Shown: positions 1-10,040, counted from the stretch's first letter. The stretch: 64,000 nucleotides of DNA from Phorcus lineatus (GCA_921293015.1 OV121092.1:31503764-31567763); one strand, 5' to 3'. The notes: generated by a model from the sequence alone, not told the origin. Numbers and translations are program-made.

Positions 1-314
1 TATGTTCGAGCTGGTTTCAATGAGATTTTACTCACGCTTCACATTTACTGGCTAATTAGTTCCCTCTCCTCACTTATTCTGCGACAGCTCTGCGGAGTGC
101 TGCACCTGAAAATTCATCAGACATATTCTGGAGGTTTTATCTTATTGCCGATAAGGGAACTGGATTTAGTTTCCGAATTTTGTTACTATACACAATGCTT
201 TACGTTATCCAGTGATAGAGGTTGGCACAAATCATACCTTCCGGTAGAAGTTAATAGAACATTACAAACTAATCTAACGTTGGTATCTCTCACTTCATGA
301 TGTCTTGCTGTCAG
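1..314. other. Calpain intron sequence upstream of first visible exon
   Basis: No gene is supported here. The stretch ends in an acceptor-like sequence (tgctgtcag) directly before the first recognisable calpain exon. A 67-residue open frame at 97-300 begins at GTG, matches nothing I recognise and runs up to the splice acceptor, so I read it as chance. The exons for the N-terminal calpain core, with the catalytic Cys, must lie upstream of the window. Confidence 0.6.
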
Positions 315-498
315 ACTACACGGGTCCTACAACACAGTGAGTGACGAGGGCGGGTACCCGAGTGACGCCTATATCACGCTGACGGGGGGCGTGGCGGAGA
401 GGATCAGTCTGAAAGACAAGCTCTCCAACCCCTCCCCTCTATTCAGGAGGATAAGGAACGCACTCAAGTCCGGGGCTCTCATCACATGTGCAGTACCA
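315..498 (+). CDS. Calpain exon A (protease core, TGG motif)
   Basis: The acceptor is at 312-314 and the donor gtatgt at 499. The exon encodes LHGSYNTVSDEGG, then YPSDAYITLTGGVAERISL, then a charged helix ending in LITCAVP. The G-Y-P-S-D-A and L-T-G-G-V-E pattern is typical of the calpain core segment between the catalytic Cys and His. The first base completes a codon begun in an upstream exon outside the window; the exon ends in phase 0. Confidence 0.88.
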
Positions 499-3400
499 GT
501 ATGTAACTATTATAATAGTCCACAAGAACCTAAACCACCAGTTGTGAAAGCGCATAAAACAAACAAATATTTTATGGGATAATAATGATAGTGCATAATT
601 CACTTGTAAACACATTCCATCAGTAACGAACATAAACAAATGAAATGTACAAAAAGACACCGAGTATACAAAAATGGCACTCAACAACTGAACTGTACAA
701 ACAGATGGTTATTCACAATGGAATTTACAAACTGTAAAGTAGGACAAGGTCGCCTTAGTAGCTAGCTGCCACAGGCAGGAAAACGTCTCCTTACGTCAGA
801 CGTATTAAGTAGGTATATGGCATTAGATGCAATGCATATATCAAACACTTTTCAAGTTAAACAAATAAGGATTTTATGGATTTAACGCTTCTTTATTGCA
901 TCTCTTTGCAAGAGAAATCAACTCATACAAACTTCTTAAAATGCCAAATTGTAGTCAGTTGGCTGGAGCTAGGCGTGTTTTTCTAATCTGCCTATCGAGA
1001 TGGTCCTACAAATGTTCAATCGGATTCTCATCTAGTTAACACTCTAGCGTTATTAAACGTGCACATTCATGGTGTTCAGGTAGTCCTGTGTCAGTCTCGG
1101 CGTGTAAGGGCACGCTTGAAAACATTATTTAGTTTACTACAAGGACTACTCTCTGAAATGTTAAATAAACCTCTGTGCACCGAGGTTGCCGTGAACGATA
1201 ACACGCCTTGTTTTAAGTTCACTCCATATTCCCCTCCACACGTTAACACCAACACCACACTACGGCGGAAATTTCTGATATAGTTGGGCTCTCTTCATAA
1301 ATGTATTCACTATGACTTTCAAATCCTTTTTTATTTCGGTTAAACAAGACTGTTTTAAACAATGAATATATTTCGCATGCTTTCATTTGGACCTAAGCGT
1401 ATTTACTTTACTTTTGTATCTGTTCTTTTTTACCTGCCTGAATATAGTTTCTTTATCTAAGTTTACAAACAGATCTTTTGACATTACCCTAGGAAGTAGG
1501 TAGTTACTTTTAAGCAAACAAGCGGACGTGCGTTATCGAACTTATGATCCGACTTAACTCTTGATAGTAATTTCATAGAACGAGAATACTTTTATGTTTC
1601 TTTTTTTCCCAACAGATTTACTTTTGAACAGTTCGATTATCTTTCATGTTTTGATTCAAAGTTTTTTTTTTTTGTAGTCTAAATATGACGGACACATTGG
1701 TTTGGTGGGAGGTCATGCATATTCCCTCACAGGAGCCGAACAGGTACATTTAAATAAAATACTCAAAATGGCTTAACAAAAACCTCTCCCCCATGCTGCA
1801 AGTTTATCTGTTGTACTATCATATCTTTATGAAGTTCAAGAATCAGAGTTGGACGTTAAATATGAGAGATCACCACATGCCAGATAACTTACCAATGCCT
1901 TCTGTACAGCCAAATCAATTATAGGATCATATATTTTATTTTTGAAGAGGCCTTATGATATAATAGATAAACAGGTGAGGTAACTTTAAAACCAATCGCC
2001 ATACAGCAGTGATCATTTCCTTCGTTAAATAATCATAACTTTCTGTCAGCTATATGGTGTTGAATTTTGATAAATATAGTTTACTATCTACTGTTTTATT
2101 TTCAGGTCACTCTTAACAATGGGGAAAGGGTAGCTCTGATCAGAATCCGCAATCCTCATGGTACCAACGAGTGGGAGGGAAGCTGGAGTGATAGGTATGC
2201 TGTTCAGGTATCTGATAAACTGGAAATAATGGTATCCTGTCCTCGTATCTGATAAACTGGAAATAATGGTATCCTGTCCTCGTATCTGATAAACTGGAGT
2301 GATAGGTATGCTGTCCTCGTATCTGATAAACTGGAGTGACAGGAATGCTGTCCTCGTATCTGATAAACTGGAGTGACAGGTATGCTGTCCTCGTATCTGA
2401 TAAACTGGAGTGATAGGTATGCTGTCCTCGTATCTGATGAACTGGAGTGATAGGTTTTCTGTCCTTATAACTGATAAACTGGAGTGACAGGTATGCTGTC
2501 CTCGTATCTGATAAACTGGAGTGATATGTATTCTGTCCTCGTATCTGGTAAACTGGGGTGACAGGTATGTTGTCCTCGTATCTGATAAACTGGAGTGATA
2601 GGTATTCTGTCCTCGTATCTGGTAAACTGGGGTGACAGGTATGCTGTCCTCGTATCTGATAAACTGGAGTGATAGGTATGCTGTCCTCGTATCTGATAAA
2701 CTGGAGTGATAGGTATGCTGTCCTCGTATCTGATAAACTGGAGTGACGGGTATTCTGTCCTCGTATCTGATAAACTGGAGTGATAGGTATTCTGTCCTCA
2801 TAACTGAAAACTGTAGTTATAGGTATTCTGTCCTCGTATCTGATAAACTGGAGTTATAGGTATTCTGTCTTCGTATCTGATAAACTGGAGTGACAGGTAT
2901 TCTGTCCTCGTATCTGGTAAACTGGGGTGACAGGTATGCTGTCCTCGTATCTGATAAACTGGAGTGACAGGTATGCTGTCCTCGTATCTGATGAACTGGA
3001 GTGATAGGTTTTCTGTCCTTATAACTGATAAACTGGAGTGACAGGTATGCTGTCCTCGTATCTGATAAACTGGAGTGATATGTATTCTGTCCTCGTATCT
3101 GGTAAACTGGGGTGACAGGTATGCTGTCCTCGTATCTGATAAACTGGAGTGATAGGTATTCTGTCCTCGTATCTGGTAAACTGGGGTGACAGGTATGCTG
3201 TCCTCGTATCTGATAAACTGGAGTGACAGGTATGCTGTCCTCGTATCTGATAAACTGGAGTGATAGGTTTTCTGTCCTCGTATCTGATAAACTGGAGTGA
3301 TAGGTATGCTGTCCTCGTTTCTGATAAACTTTAGCGATAGGAAGGATTGTCACGTATCTGACAAACTGGAGTGAAGGTGTTCTTACTAACTTACTGACTT

Positions 3401-6400
3401 TCTTATGTCCCTGGCACTCAGAAACCCAAAGTTGAATCAATTGTCTTGATACAAACTAAGTTTGAAATTAAACTAATCACGTCTGACTCACTGACTTCCG
3501 GTGGATGAGTTAGATTTCTGCCTGTACAGTCAGTACTGGCGTTGTTACTTGACCGTGAGGTTGTGGGTGTGATTCCCGCAAGATGTTGTACTAATGCAGA
3601 TATTGATATGTAAAACATAACTATGATAAAGACGTTCACTATCTAAATGGTAGGTATTTCTAATGCAATGGTCACTGGTCGAATTAACAGTGTCATGAAA
3701 TCAGGAATAGTATGTATTGGTATTCTGACTTTGTGAGTATTGTTTTAAGTTTTTGTACGTAACAGGAGCAGAGACTGGTATGACGTCAAGGAAGGGAGAC
3801 AACTGCTGAAGAAAAAGAATGACGGCGAGTTTTGGATCAGTCTGCATGATTTCCTCCGGTACTTCATATCATCCACGATTTGCGCTCAAACTCCAGATTT
3901 CGACGTCGATGGATGTTCGGACTCGCTCAGTGAGTTTGTACCTGCATGATATACAGAGTAGCAAAAGCTCATATATTTGATAATTCATTTCAGAAATAGA
4001 CAGGTATCCACCACTTTACACCGATCAATTTCGTTAAAACACCAGCACATGGTTTAAAGTCATAGCTAAAAAAAAGTACCATTATATTTTTATGGGTGTA
4101 AGTCACAACTCTCAAGATGATTTTGATGCTCAGATCCGATCGATGATATTGTAGCCACATACGATTTCAGACAGAACATAGAGAAATGTATTCTTTAAAC
4201 TTTCGATCAACCATAGAATTTCCATTAACAAAACTCAAGAATCAAACGTTTATTGATCTTTTTACATTCATGTTTCCTTTTCTAAATGTATGCTTTTAGA
4301 ATTTGAGAATAATTTGTACGGCCACAATTTTTTAAAACTTAGTTTCAAAAGGTAGAGGAATTCAAAATAGAGTAACAGCAAAGGCGAACGGTTTTCCGTT
4401 TTCTTGGGTACTTCAGCACAATAAGTGACCAACAAATCGAGCCTCTGATGGCGAGTTATTCCTTATGAATGATAAGTAATTTACGCCGTGTAATTGGATT
4501 GATATCTTTGATGAATTTCTTTTTTTTTTCTCATATCGGAAATTAAAATTAGAAAGATAAAAATATCAAACATTTATTTCACAAGACCAACTGTGTACAA
4601 AATGAACACCCTTTCAAACCAATAAGCTAGGAACTTTTAAAAAAGTCAATGTTTTTAAAACTAATTATGTCCGTTTCCAAGAGGTAATATTCTTTGCCTC
4701 AAATTATTTCCCTATTCAATGAACATAATGTATAAAATTTTGTATTTTATTGTATGTTGTATATCTGTGTTGTATGAATGTTGACGTTCCTCTTATTCTG
4801 CAGTTTGCAGCTTAAAGTTCAGTTCTTTTGAGATGTTCTCCAATGTTTGTGAAAAGTCAGAGCAAAAAGCTCCAACCCCTCCCGAACTTCCTTTTATTCT
4901 GTCTAATACTATTCTAGACTACGTGTTACGTATATTCGGAGAGTGGCGAGGCAAGCGAGCGGTCGGAGAAGGGCGGTCTCTCAGAACACGTCTCCGGAAC
5001 CCTGGGTTTGAGTTCACCGTGCCTGGAGAAGGTACAATGTCTCGACAACGACCAACTTTTAAACATGACAACTCTCGTATTTAACACTAAAACAAACCTT
5101 ACAATTTTTGTTTCTCAAAATCCAATTATTTCTTTGTTCATTTCCACAGTTAACAAACCTTTTGATCCCAAATAAAAACCACGTATGTTTTAAATTTGGT
5201 TGAAAACTCCTCACAAATTCGTTTACATACACATTACACAGCCTTAAGCACAACCACGTCACAGACGAGCTTTGAAACTCCAAAAGGTTTCTTAATTTTA
5301 TACTCCCATGTGTTGATAATCTGGACCTGCATTTTCGAAGCTCTCATCTAGTTCTAACATATTCCTAAGCCAATGTTAATGAATGGTACTTACGACTATC
5401 TTAGTGCTAAGAGAGCTTCTAATATCTAGGCCCTGAATCTAAAAGCTGCCTTCGTAATTAGATGCAATAAGTCTTGTGGGAATGAAAGAAATTTAATGAC
5501 TAATCATAGAACATAGTTTAACGACTTTAACAACTATTTCCTTTTGTTTATCTATGTTGCAGGTAGTGGTGATGAAACTTTTATTCCAATCGTAATCCAA
5601 CTCATACAGAACGCCGACCATCTAGACTACGACTACATCAGATGTGATCTATACATGGTAAGACTCTGAATTTGTTGAAGAAAAGGTTAAAATTCATTAT
5701 CCAAAACTTAAGATATCGCTTTGAGAGAAACCGATATATTCCAGGAGACATCGTACATTAGATATTCTGCAATGCCCCTTTCTTGATGACATCACATTGC
5801 TATAACAACATAGCAATACGTCAAAGCAACACTATGACATCATCGCTTCAAAAATGGAATGGAAATACTATCTTTAGCAGGCTGAAGCTAGCAAGTTTTT
5901 AGTTATTAGTTATTCATTATTCAAATAACGAATAACTAACTGGTTAGTTATTCGTTATACGAATAACGAATAACTAACTGGTTAGTTATTCGATATTCAG
6001 ATAATGAATAACTAACTGGCAGTTTTTGAATAATGAATAACTAACTGGTCTAACTACCATCCCTTTTCTTGAAAGAAATTCAAATTTACAGATAGTCAAC
6101 TTCTCTATTTCAATGAATTTTACGTGTGATATTAAAATACATATTGGAGAAAATTATCACGCGGATGGACAAGGGGTTAGTAGTAAAGACATGTGCTTGA
6201 GAAATAGAATAATAATCACGGAAAATAAGGTGATACTCAGTGATGGGAGAGTACTTGGAACATATTTATTGAACATTATCACTAATTATAGCATTGTATA
6301 CTTTTTTGGTTAAACCAAAATATGACTACTTTGTTTATACGACGAAACGCCACTTACGTTGCACTAAAAAGATGGTTATCCATATCCATAAACTTTGTTT

Positions 6401-9400
6401 TATCTTAACTCTACAATTTTTCTAAAACTTCTTAAAGAATATGCTTTACTCATATTTAGATTTGTATAATTACTGTATTATATAATTGCATTCAAACCGT
6501 TTATTTGTATCGCATGTAAGGAGTACGTATATCCTCGTGTGGTGCTGCTTAGGTCAACAAAGATCAGTCCGTTTCAGTTCCAATAGATGTCACTACATGT
6601 TATCAAAACGACAAATGTTTAAAATGTGTTGACACCATATCTAAGGTTTTTATTTTCCCCACCTTCAACTGATTCATTTTCCTCATCACGAACAGTATTA
6701 TTTTCCATATCGCCAAAACTGTCATTGTTTTGATTTTCCATTTGTAAAGATACTGCAATTGATTATGACATTATATGCTTCCTACAACATACAAATAAAT
6801 CTGATCATTGATCAAGCGTCTACAGCCTTAAAGAGCCACTCCGTGAGTTGTTGGAGTCATATATGCCAAACTTAATTAATGATGTCATAAATTCATGAAG
6901 TATCGACTGTTACCAAAAAAACACATTTTAAAGCTTGTTGGTTTTTTACAGTGACAATATGAATGTAGAACGTCGCAAATATGATCGAAAACCGGACAGT
7001 GGCGCGCGTCAAATAGTCAAACGTAATTTTAGAGACTTATCTAAATCAGCCAGGACGGCAGTTAAGAGTTGATAGTGTTTGTACGGTTATATAACTAGTA
7101 TCCATGTATATTGTACGTGATATCTACACATCTGTCCATTTATAAGGATGTATTTAGATTTTCATGGAAAACAGTATATGTCATAAATATATCTTTTGGA
7201 CATGAAAAGTTAAGATGTTTTGATTTGATATCACCGCATATGACATTTAGGTTCGTATCAAAGGTAAATGATATGTTATGAAAATCACGGAGTGGCTCTT
7301 TAAATAGCAAAAGGCATGTTGGTTTGACTCTAGCTGTTACAAAAATAGCCGAGCTGTCTTTATGTAGGCCAATGAAACTGCTGCATTGATTTAAGCTGCC
7401 ACAAAGTGAAAAATAAGCACCGTAAGGTAACACTTGTGGTTTTCAGCCAGTTGAATAACTAGCTATATTTACCAATACAAGAAAACTACTTTCCGAACCA
7501 TACCACTTTTCAAGTGCTATTAGTTTTGGTCTTATAGGAAGCTATTTATGTGTAAGTGCTGATAATATTCATGTTAACTGTTTTGCATTGAATTCTGAGG
7601 AACAATAAGGACAAGTCATGCACAAAAAACATTAAAACGACATACGCAAACAAGGCACTTAATCGTTGAAAGTAACAAAGAACCGATACCTGTCTAAACA
7701 ATCCCATTTTCTCTATGTTTGTGTCATTTGTAGGATTGACCTAAAATGAGAACAACTGTATATCTGGGATTGAGAGTGGTTTGGATGGGAGCAGTGTGGA
7801 TGTAAAACTTGTTTCTCTATCAGTGCCTTATTCAAGAGACAAATAACAAGCTATTTAGTTCGTTATTTTTAATTCAAAACAGTCAGTGAGTCATTCATTA
7901 TTCAAATATCGAATAACTAACCAGTTAGTTATTCATTATTCAACAACTGCCAGTTAGTTATTCGTTATTTGAATATCGAATAAGTAACCAGTTAGTTATT
8001 CGTTATTCAAAATTGTCAGTTAGTTATTCATTATTTGAATATCGAATAACTAACCAGTTAGTTATTCATTATTCAACAACTGCCAGTTAGTTAATCGTTA
8101 TTTGAATATCGAATAAGTAACCAGTTAGTTATTCGTTATTCAAAATTGTCAGTTAGTTATTCATTATTTGAATAGTGAATAGCTAACCAGTTAGTTATTC
8201 ATTATTCAAAAACTGCCAGTTAGTTATTTATTATTTGAATATCGAATAACTAACTTCGAATAACGAATAACTAACCAGTTAGTTATTCGTATTTGAATAA
8301 TGAATAACTAATAACTAAAAACTTGCTAGCTTCAGCCTGCCAGTTTTTTTAATGAAACATAATGATGAATGCTTTTGGATGAAAAGAATCTCTGATTTTC
8401 TATTACCTGGGCAAAAGCAAGGAAACTTGCACACGTTTTATTCCTAATAGACTGTATAAGTCATAATTATACATAAGTTTCACAGGTTTTGTTCCTAATA
8501 TACTGTATAAGTCATGTTTATACATAAGTTACGCAAGTTTTGTTCCTAATACACTGTATAAGTCATGTTTATACTTAATTAAGTTTCATAAGTTTTGTTC
8601 CTAAAACACTGTGTAAGTCATGTTTATACATAATTAAGTTACACAAGCTTTGTTCCTAATACACTGTATAGGTCATGTTTATACATAATCAAGTTTCACA
8701 AGTTTTGTTCCTAATACAGTTTATAAGTCATTTTTATTCATAAGTAACACAAGCTTTGTTCATGTTACGCTGCATAAGTCATGTTTATACATATGTAACA
8801 CATGCTTTGTTCCTAATACACTGTATCAGTCATGTTTATATATAAGTTACAAAATTTTGTTCCGTATGCACTGAATAAGTCATATTTATACATAAGTGAA
8901 ATTGTGTAAGTCCTATTTATACATAAGTTAAACAAGTTTTTATCCAAATATACTGTGTGAGATAAGTACGGGCCATAAGTTTAGACATAACCGTTGAAGA
9001 CACAGAGGTTATTACCCGAGGAAGTGTGTCATATGACTTTTACAAAACGAGTGTGAATTTTTGTATTACCCGAGCGAGAGCGAGGGTCATACACAAATTC
9101 GAACGAATTTTGTACAAGTCATATGACACACTTTCGAGGGTAACTAGTTCTTTATTACCGATTCAATTCCATTTAAAACGCATGGAAATATTCAGAAGAC
9201 GCCTCCCTTCCCTTACGATGGCCCGCTACAGTAACGTCATGAACAATGGTTTTATGACGTCACAGACGACAACATACGGTCACTTGCGCTGAAACAATCG
9301 TTGCTACGCAAAAGTGATATGTGTACATGTGCTCATATTGAAAATATGTCACCGCTTATGATTAACCATATGGGTAATAAAAACGAGTTTGTTCCAGTCA

Positions 9401-9815
9401 GACTGTGGCCGTAATGGATATTGATGCAGGTTTTGCCTTTCGGTGGTAGTCAACTTCCCATTGTTAAGACTGTGTAGATCGTATGGTTGATTTGCAAGAT
9501 TATTTCAGATCACAAATGAAGTTGTTCAGGCATTTTCTGCTTACTTTATTCCTCAACTGCTTCTTAAACACATTTTCTTTCTAAGCACCATTCTTTTTTT
9601 CAGATAAAAAGTGAAAACCCTTCATCGAGAAATGTCTATATATGCAAAATGGATGATATGGAGGGCAAAGATTACTTCTTCCCATGCTTACAATCCTGTT
9701 TCCGTTTCCGGTTGCGTCCAGGACGATATATCGCAATTCCGACAACTGAGGACAAGCGTGTTTTCAAAGAGTTCTTAATAAGGGTGTTTTCGCCATGTCC
9801 TTTGAAGAATATCAG
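315..9815 (+). CDS. Calpain-family cysteine protease, 3' part, seven exons (partial)
   Basis: Calpains are Ca2+-dependent, mostly cytosolic cysteine proteases that cleave substrates at limited sites. The gene model joins 315-498, 1678-1743, 2106-2194, 3766-3929, 4804-5031, 5563-5657 and 9604-9815; every junction is AG/GT and phases match (0, 0, 2, 1, 1, 0). The product begins with the late protease core (LHGSY, LTGGVAERISL), then the His motif GLVGGHAYSLTG, then the Asn motif RNPHG with EWEGSWSD, then DGEFWISLHDFLRYF and a domain III beta-sandwich ending in FLIRVFS. The usual core motif is RNPWG; here His replaces Trp. The 5' part, including the catalytic Cys, is outside the window. No EF-hand domain follows within the window: the gene either continues beyond the satellite array, or ends at a TAA reached by reading through the last donor (9817-9819). 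Calpain subtype is unresolved. Confidence 0.9.
499..1677 (+). other. Calpain intron A (no other gene seen)
   Basis: AT-rich sequence between two calpain exons, with a donor gtatgt at the left and a long pyrimidine tract ending in tgtag at the right. Short open frames at 439-687 (-) and 1059-1283 (+) have no recognisable motifs. I see no repeat family or RNA gene here. Confidence 0.7.
1678..1743 (+). CDS. Calpain exon B (catalytic His)
   Basis: A 66-bp, phase 0-0 exon that encodes SKYDGHIGLVGGHAYSLTGA plus EQ. The motif G-L-x-x-G-H-A-Y-S is the calpain catalytic His block. It is preceded by a T-rich tract and tag acceptor, and followed by gtaca. It is too short to stand out as an open reading frame and was found by motif. 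Confidence 0.9.
1744..2105 (+). other. Calpain intron B
   Basis: A 362-bp intron between the His and Asn exons, ending in tattttcag. Nothing else is recognised in it. Confidence 0.75.
2106..2194 (+). CDS. Calpain exon C (catalytic Asn, RNPHG variant)
   Basis: The exon encodes VTLNNGERVALIRIRNPHGT, then NEWEGSWSD and two bases of an Arg codon finished by the next exon (AG plus G). The catalytic Asn is in R-N-P-H-G. Family members nearly always have Trp after N-P; here the codon is CAT (His). The last bases of the exon and its donor (AG|gtatgc) are the start of a 37-bp tandem repeat that fills much of the next intron. Confidence 0.9.
2183..3391. repeat. 37-bp minisatellite starting at a calpain splice donor
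   Basis: About 30-32 tandem copies of a 37-bp unit (ctggagtgataggtatgctg, then tcctcgtatctgataaa). The first unit covers the last 12 bases of the Asn exon plus its donor, so most copies carry a donor-like gataggtatgc or gacaggtatgc. Variant copies (tttctgtccttataac; gggtgacagg) recur with a spacing of about 555 bp, which equals 15 units. Because 37 is not a multiple of 3, the minus strand shows long artificial open frames with a 37-residue period. Confidence 0.93.
3392..3765 (+). other. Rest of calpain intron C
   Basis: Unique intronic sequence after the minisatellite, ending in the acceptor aacag. A 73-residue minus-strand frame here has no recognisable features. Confidence 0.65.
3766..3929 (+). 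CDS. Calpain exon D (end of core, start of domain III)
   Basis: It encodes SRDWYDVKEGRQLLKKKN, then DGEFWISLHDFLRYFISS, then TICAQTPDF. The D-G-E-F-W-x-S-x-x-D-F-L block is the canonical C-terminal end of the calpain protease core, and the I-C residues begin domain III. It starts after aacag and ends at gctca|gtgagt in phase 1. Confidence 0.9.
3930..4803 (+). other. Calpain intron D
   Basis: AT-rich intron with the donor gtgagt and the acceptor ctgcag. No repeat family, RNA gene or further exon was recognised. Confidence 0.7.
4804..5031 (+). CDS. Calpain exon E (domain III, G-E-W block)
   Basis: A 228-bp exon whose frame continues exactly from exon D (A plus TT gives Ile, then CSLKFSSFEMFSN). 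It contains FGEWRGKRAVGEG and LRNPGFEFTVPGEG, matching the domain III pattern of G-x-W, a Gly-rich turn, N-P-x-F. The stretch before it (about 35 residues, with TPPELPFILS) is longer than in most calpains, so an unrecognised extra intron or a lineage insert is possible. Donor ggtaca at 5032. Confidence 0.8.
5032..5562 (+). other. Calpain intron E
   Basis: A 531-bp intron, ending in tgttgcag. Nothing else is recognised. A 74-residue minus-strand frame at 5059-5283 has no family features. Confidence 0.7.
5563..5657 (+). CDS. Calpain exon F (domain III strand)
   Basis: It encodes GSGDETFIPIVIQLIQNADH, then LDYDYIRCDLYM. This corresponds to the F-L-V-x-L-M-Q strand and the following I-G-F-x-I-Y strand of calpain domain III. 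Acceptor gcag at 5559-5562, donor gtaaga at 5658, phases 1 to 0. Confidence 0.85.
5658..5876 (+). other. Calpain intron F, left part
   Basis: Short unique intron sequence between exon F and the foldback element. It contains several short direct matches of the type gacatcac/tgacatcat, but nothing I can name. Confidence 0.55.
5877..6050 (+). repeat. Left arm of foldback element
   Basis: A perfect 50-bp terminal inverted repeat followed by about three subrepeats of gttagttattcg...cgaataactaac. Each subrepeat can pair with itself as well as with the right arm. Confidence 0.82.
6051..6827. other. Unique centre of foldback element, left part
   Basis: AT-rich sequence without recognised coding potential. 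The 66-codon frame at 6113-6313 has no family features and is probably chance. Confidence 0.55.
6828..7303. mobile_element. TTAA-flanked MITE nested in the foldback element
   Basis: A perfect 19-bp inverted repeat: TTAAAGAGCCACTCCGTGA at 6828-6846 and its reverse complement at 7285-7303. Because TTAA is its own reverse complement, the simplest reading is a 15-bp terminal inverted repeat (AGAGCCACTCCGTGA) with TTAA target duplications, the signature of piggyBac-type insertion. There is no transposase frame, so it is non-autonomous. The 97-codon minus-strand frame at 7140-7433 crosses its right end and is not believed. Confidence 0.82.
7304..7884. other. Unique centre of foldback element, right part
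   Basis: Non-repeated sequence between the nested MITE and the right arm. No gene, RNA or further repeat is recognised. Confidence 0.5.
7885..8340 (-). repeat. Right arm of foldback element
   Basis: A longer arm than the left one (about 455 against 174 bp), made of repeated blocks: ttagttattcattattcaa, caactgccag, ttagttattcgttatttgaa, tatcgaataa. It ends in the 50-bp inverted terminal repeat. The unequal number of subrepeats suggests expansion or contraction after insertion. Confidence 0.82.
8435..8970. repeat. 51-55 bp tandem repeat in calpain intron F
   Basis: About ten imperfect copies of a unit reading gttttgttcctaatacactg, tataagtcatgtttatacat, aagttacacaa. Units of 51 bp and of 55 bp (with an extra aatt) alternate irregularly. 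The last two copies are shortened and diverged. Confidence 0.88.
9009..9380 (+). mobile_element. TTATTACCC MITE, copy 1 (forward)
   Basis: The ends are TTATTACCC...GGGTAATAA. The left third folds on itself: cccgaggaagtgtgtcatat near 9014 pairs with the reverse complement near 9118-9142, and a centre acccgagcgagagcgagggt follows. A second copy in reverse orientation lies at 10041-10400. There is no transposase; the 88-codon frame crossing this copy is an artefact of the repeat. Confidence 0.82.
9381..9603 (+). other. Calpain intron F, right end
   Basis: 223 bp between MITE copy 1 and exon G, ending in a good polypyrimidine tract (ttctttttttcag). Confidence 0.7.
9604..9815 (+). CDS. Calpain exon G (end of domain III)
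   Basis: It encodes IKSENPSSRNVYICKM and, further on, SCFRFRLRPGRYIAIPTTED, then FLIRVFSPCPLKNI. R-x-x-L-x-P-G-x-Y-x-x-x-P-T and F-x-I-R-V-F-S are the last strands of calpain domain III. The donor is gtaaaa at 9816 (phase 2). If the donor is not used, the frame reads AGG TAA and stops at 9817-9819, so the exon could also be terminal. No later calpain exon was found in the window. Confidence 0.9.
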
Positions 9816-10040
9816 GTAAAAAACAATAATTCATGAATGATTTTTCTATTCATTATATTCATATCATTTACTTATTTTAAAAAGAAAGCAATGGTTTTGC
9901 TGTTTGGTTTTGACTCTCTTACTGAGAAATAATAACAGCAGAGTCGAGAAAAAATGATAACAGTTAAGAGAGAGAAAAATAGCCATTGTTAACGCTACAT
10001 GCGTAGTAACAACATGTATAATACTCTGATGATCACATTT
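9816..10040. other. Sequence after calpain exon G
   Basis: 225 bp of unique sequence up to MITE copy 2. No exon or poly(A) signal is evident here; an aataaa occurs later, inside the MITE copy (about 10252-10257). Confidence 0.55.

Larger units (their letters stand above)
5877..8340. mobile_element. Foldback-like DNA element with subrepeated inverted arms
   Basis: The outer 50 bp are a perfect inverted repeat: 5877-5926 (gcaggctgaagctagcaag...) against 8291-8340. Inside these ends both arms are made of tandem, themselves palindromic, subrepeats of the type ttagttattcgttattc / gaataacgaataactaa; the left arm reaches about 6050 and the right arm starts about 7885. Long inverted arms of short subrepeats around a unique centre are the hallmark of foldback elements. 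No transposase is seen, so the copy is non-autonomous. A clear target-site duplication was not found. A second, smaller element (6828-7303) lies in the centre. Confidence 0.8.

Noticed and set aside
2183-3391. CRISPR-like array
   Set aside because: Units are head to tail with no unique spacers, and the context is a eukaryotic intron.
2088-3440. Two long minus-strand frames (237 and 207 residues) over the minisatellite
   Set aside because: A 37-bp unit read in three frames yields a 37-residue periodic peptide by arithmetic; the region is a calpain intron.
9026-9292. An 88-residue frame in the MITE
   Set aside because: It overlaps the foldable left part of a non-autonomous element that recurs inverted at 10041-10400, where the frame is not kept.
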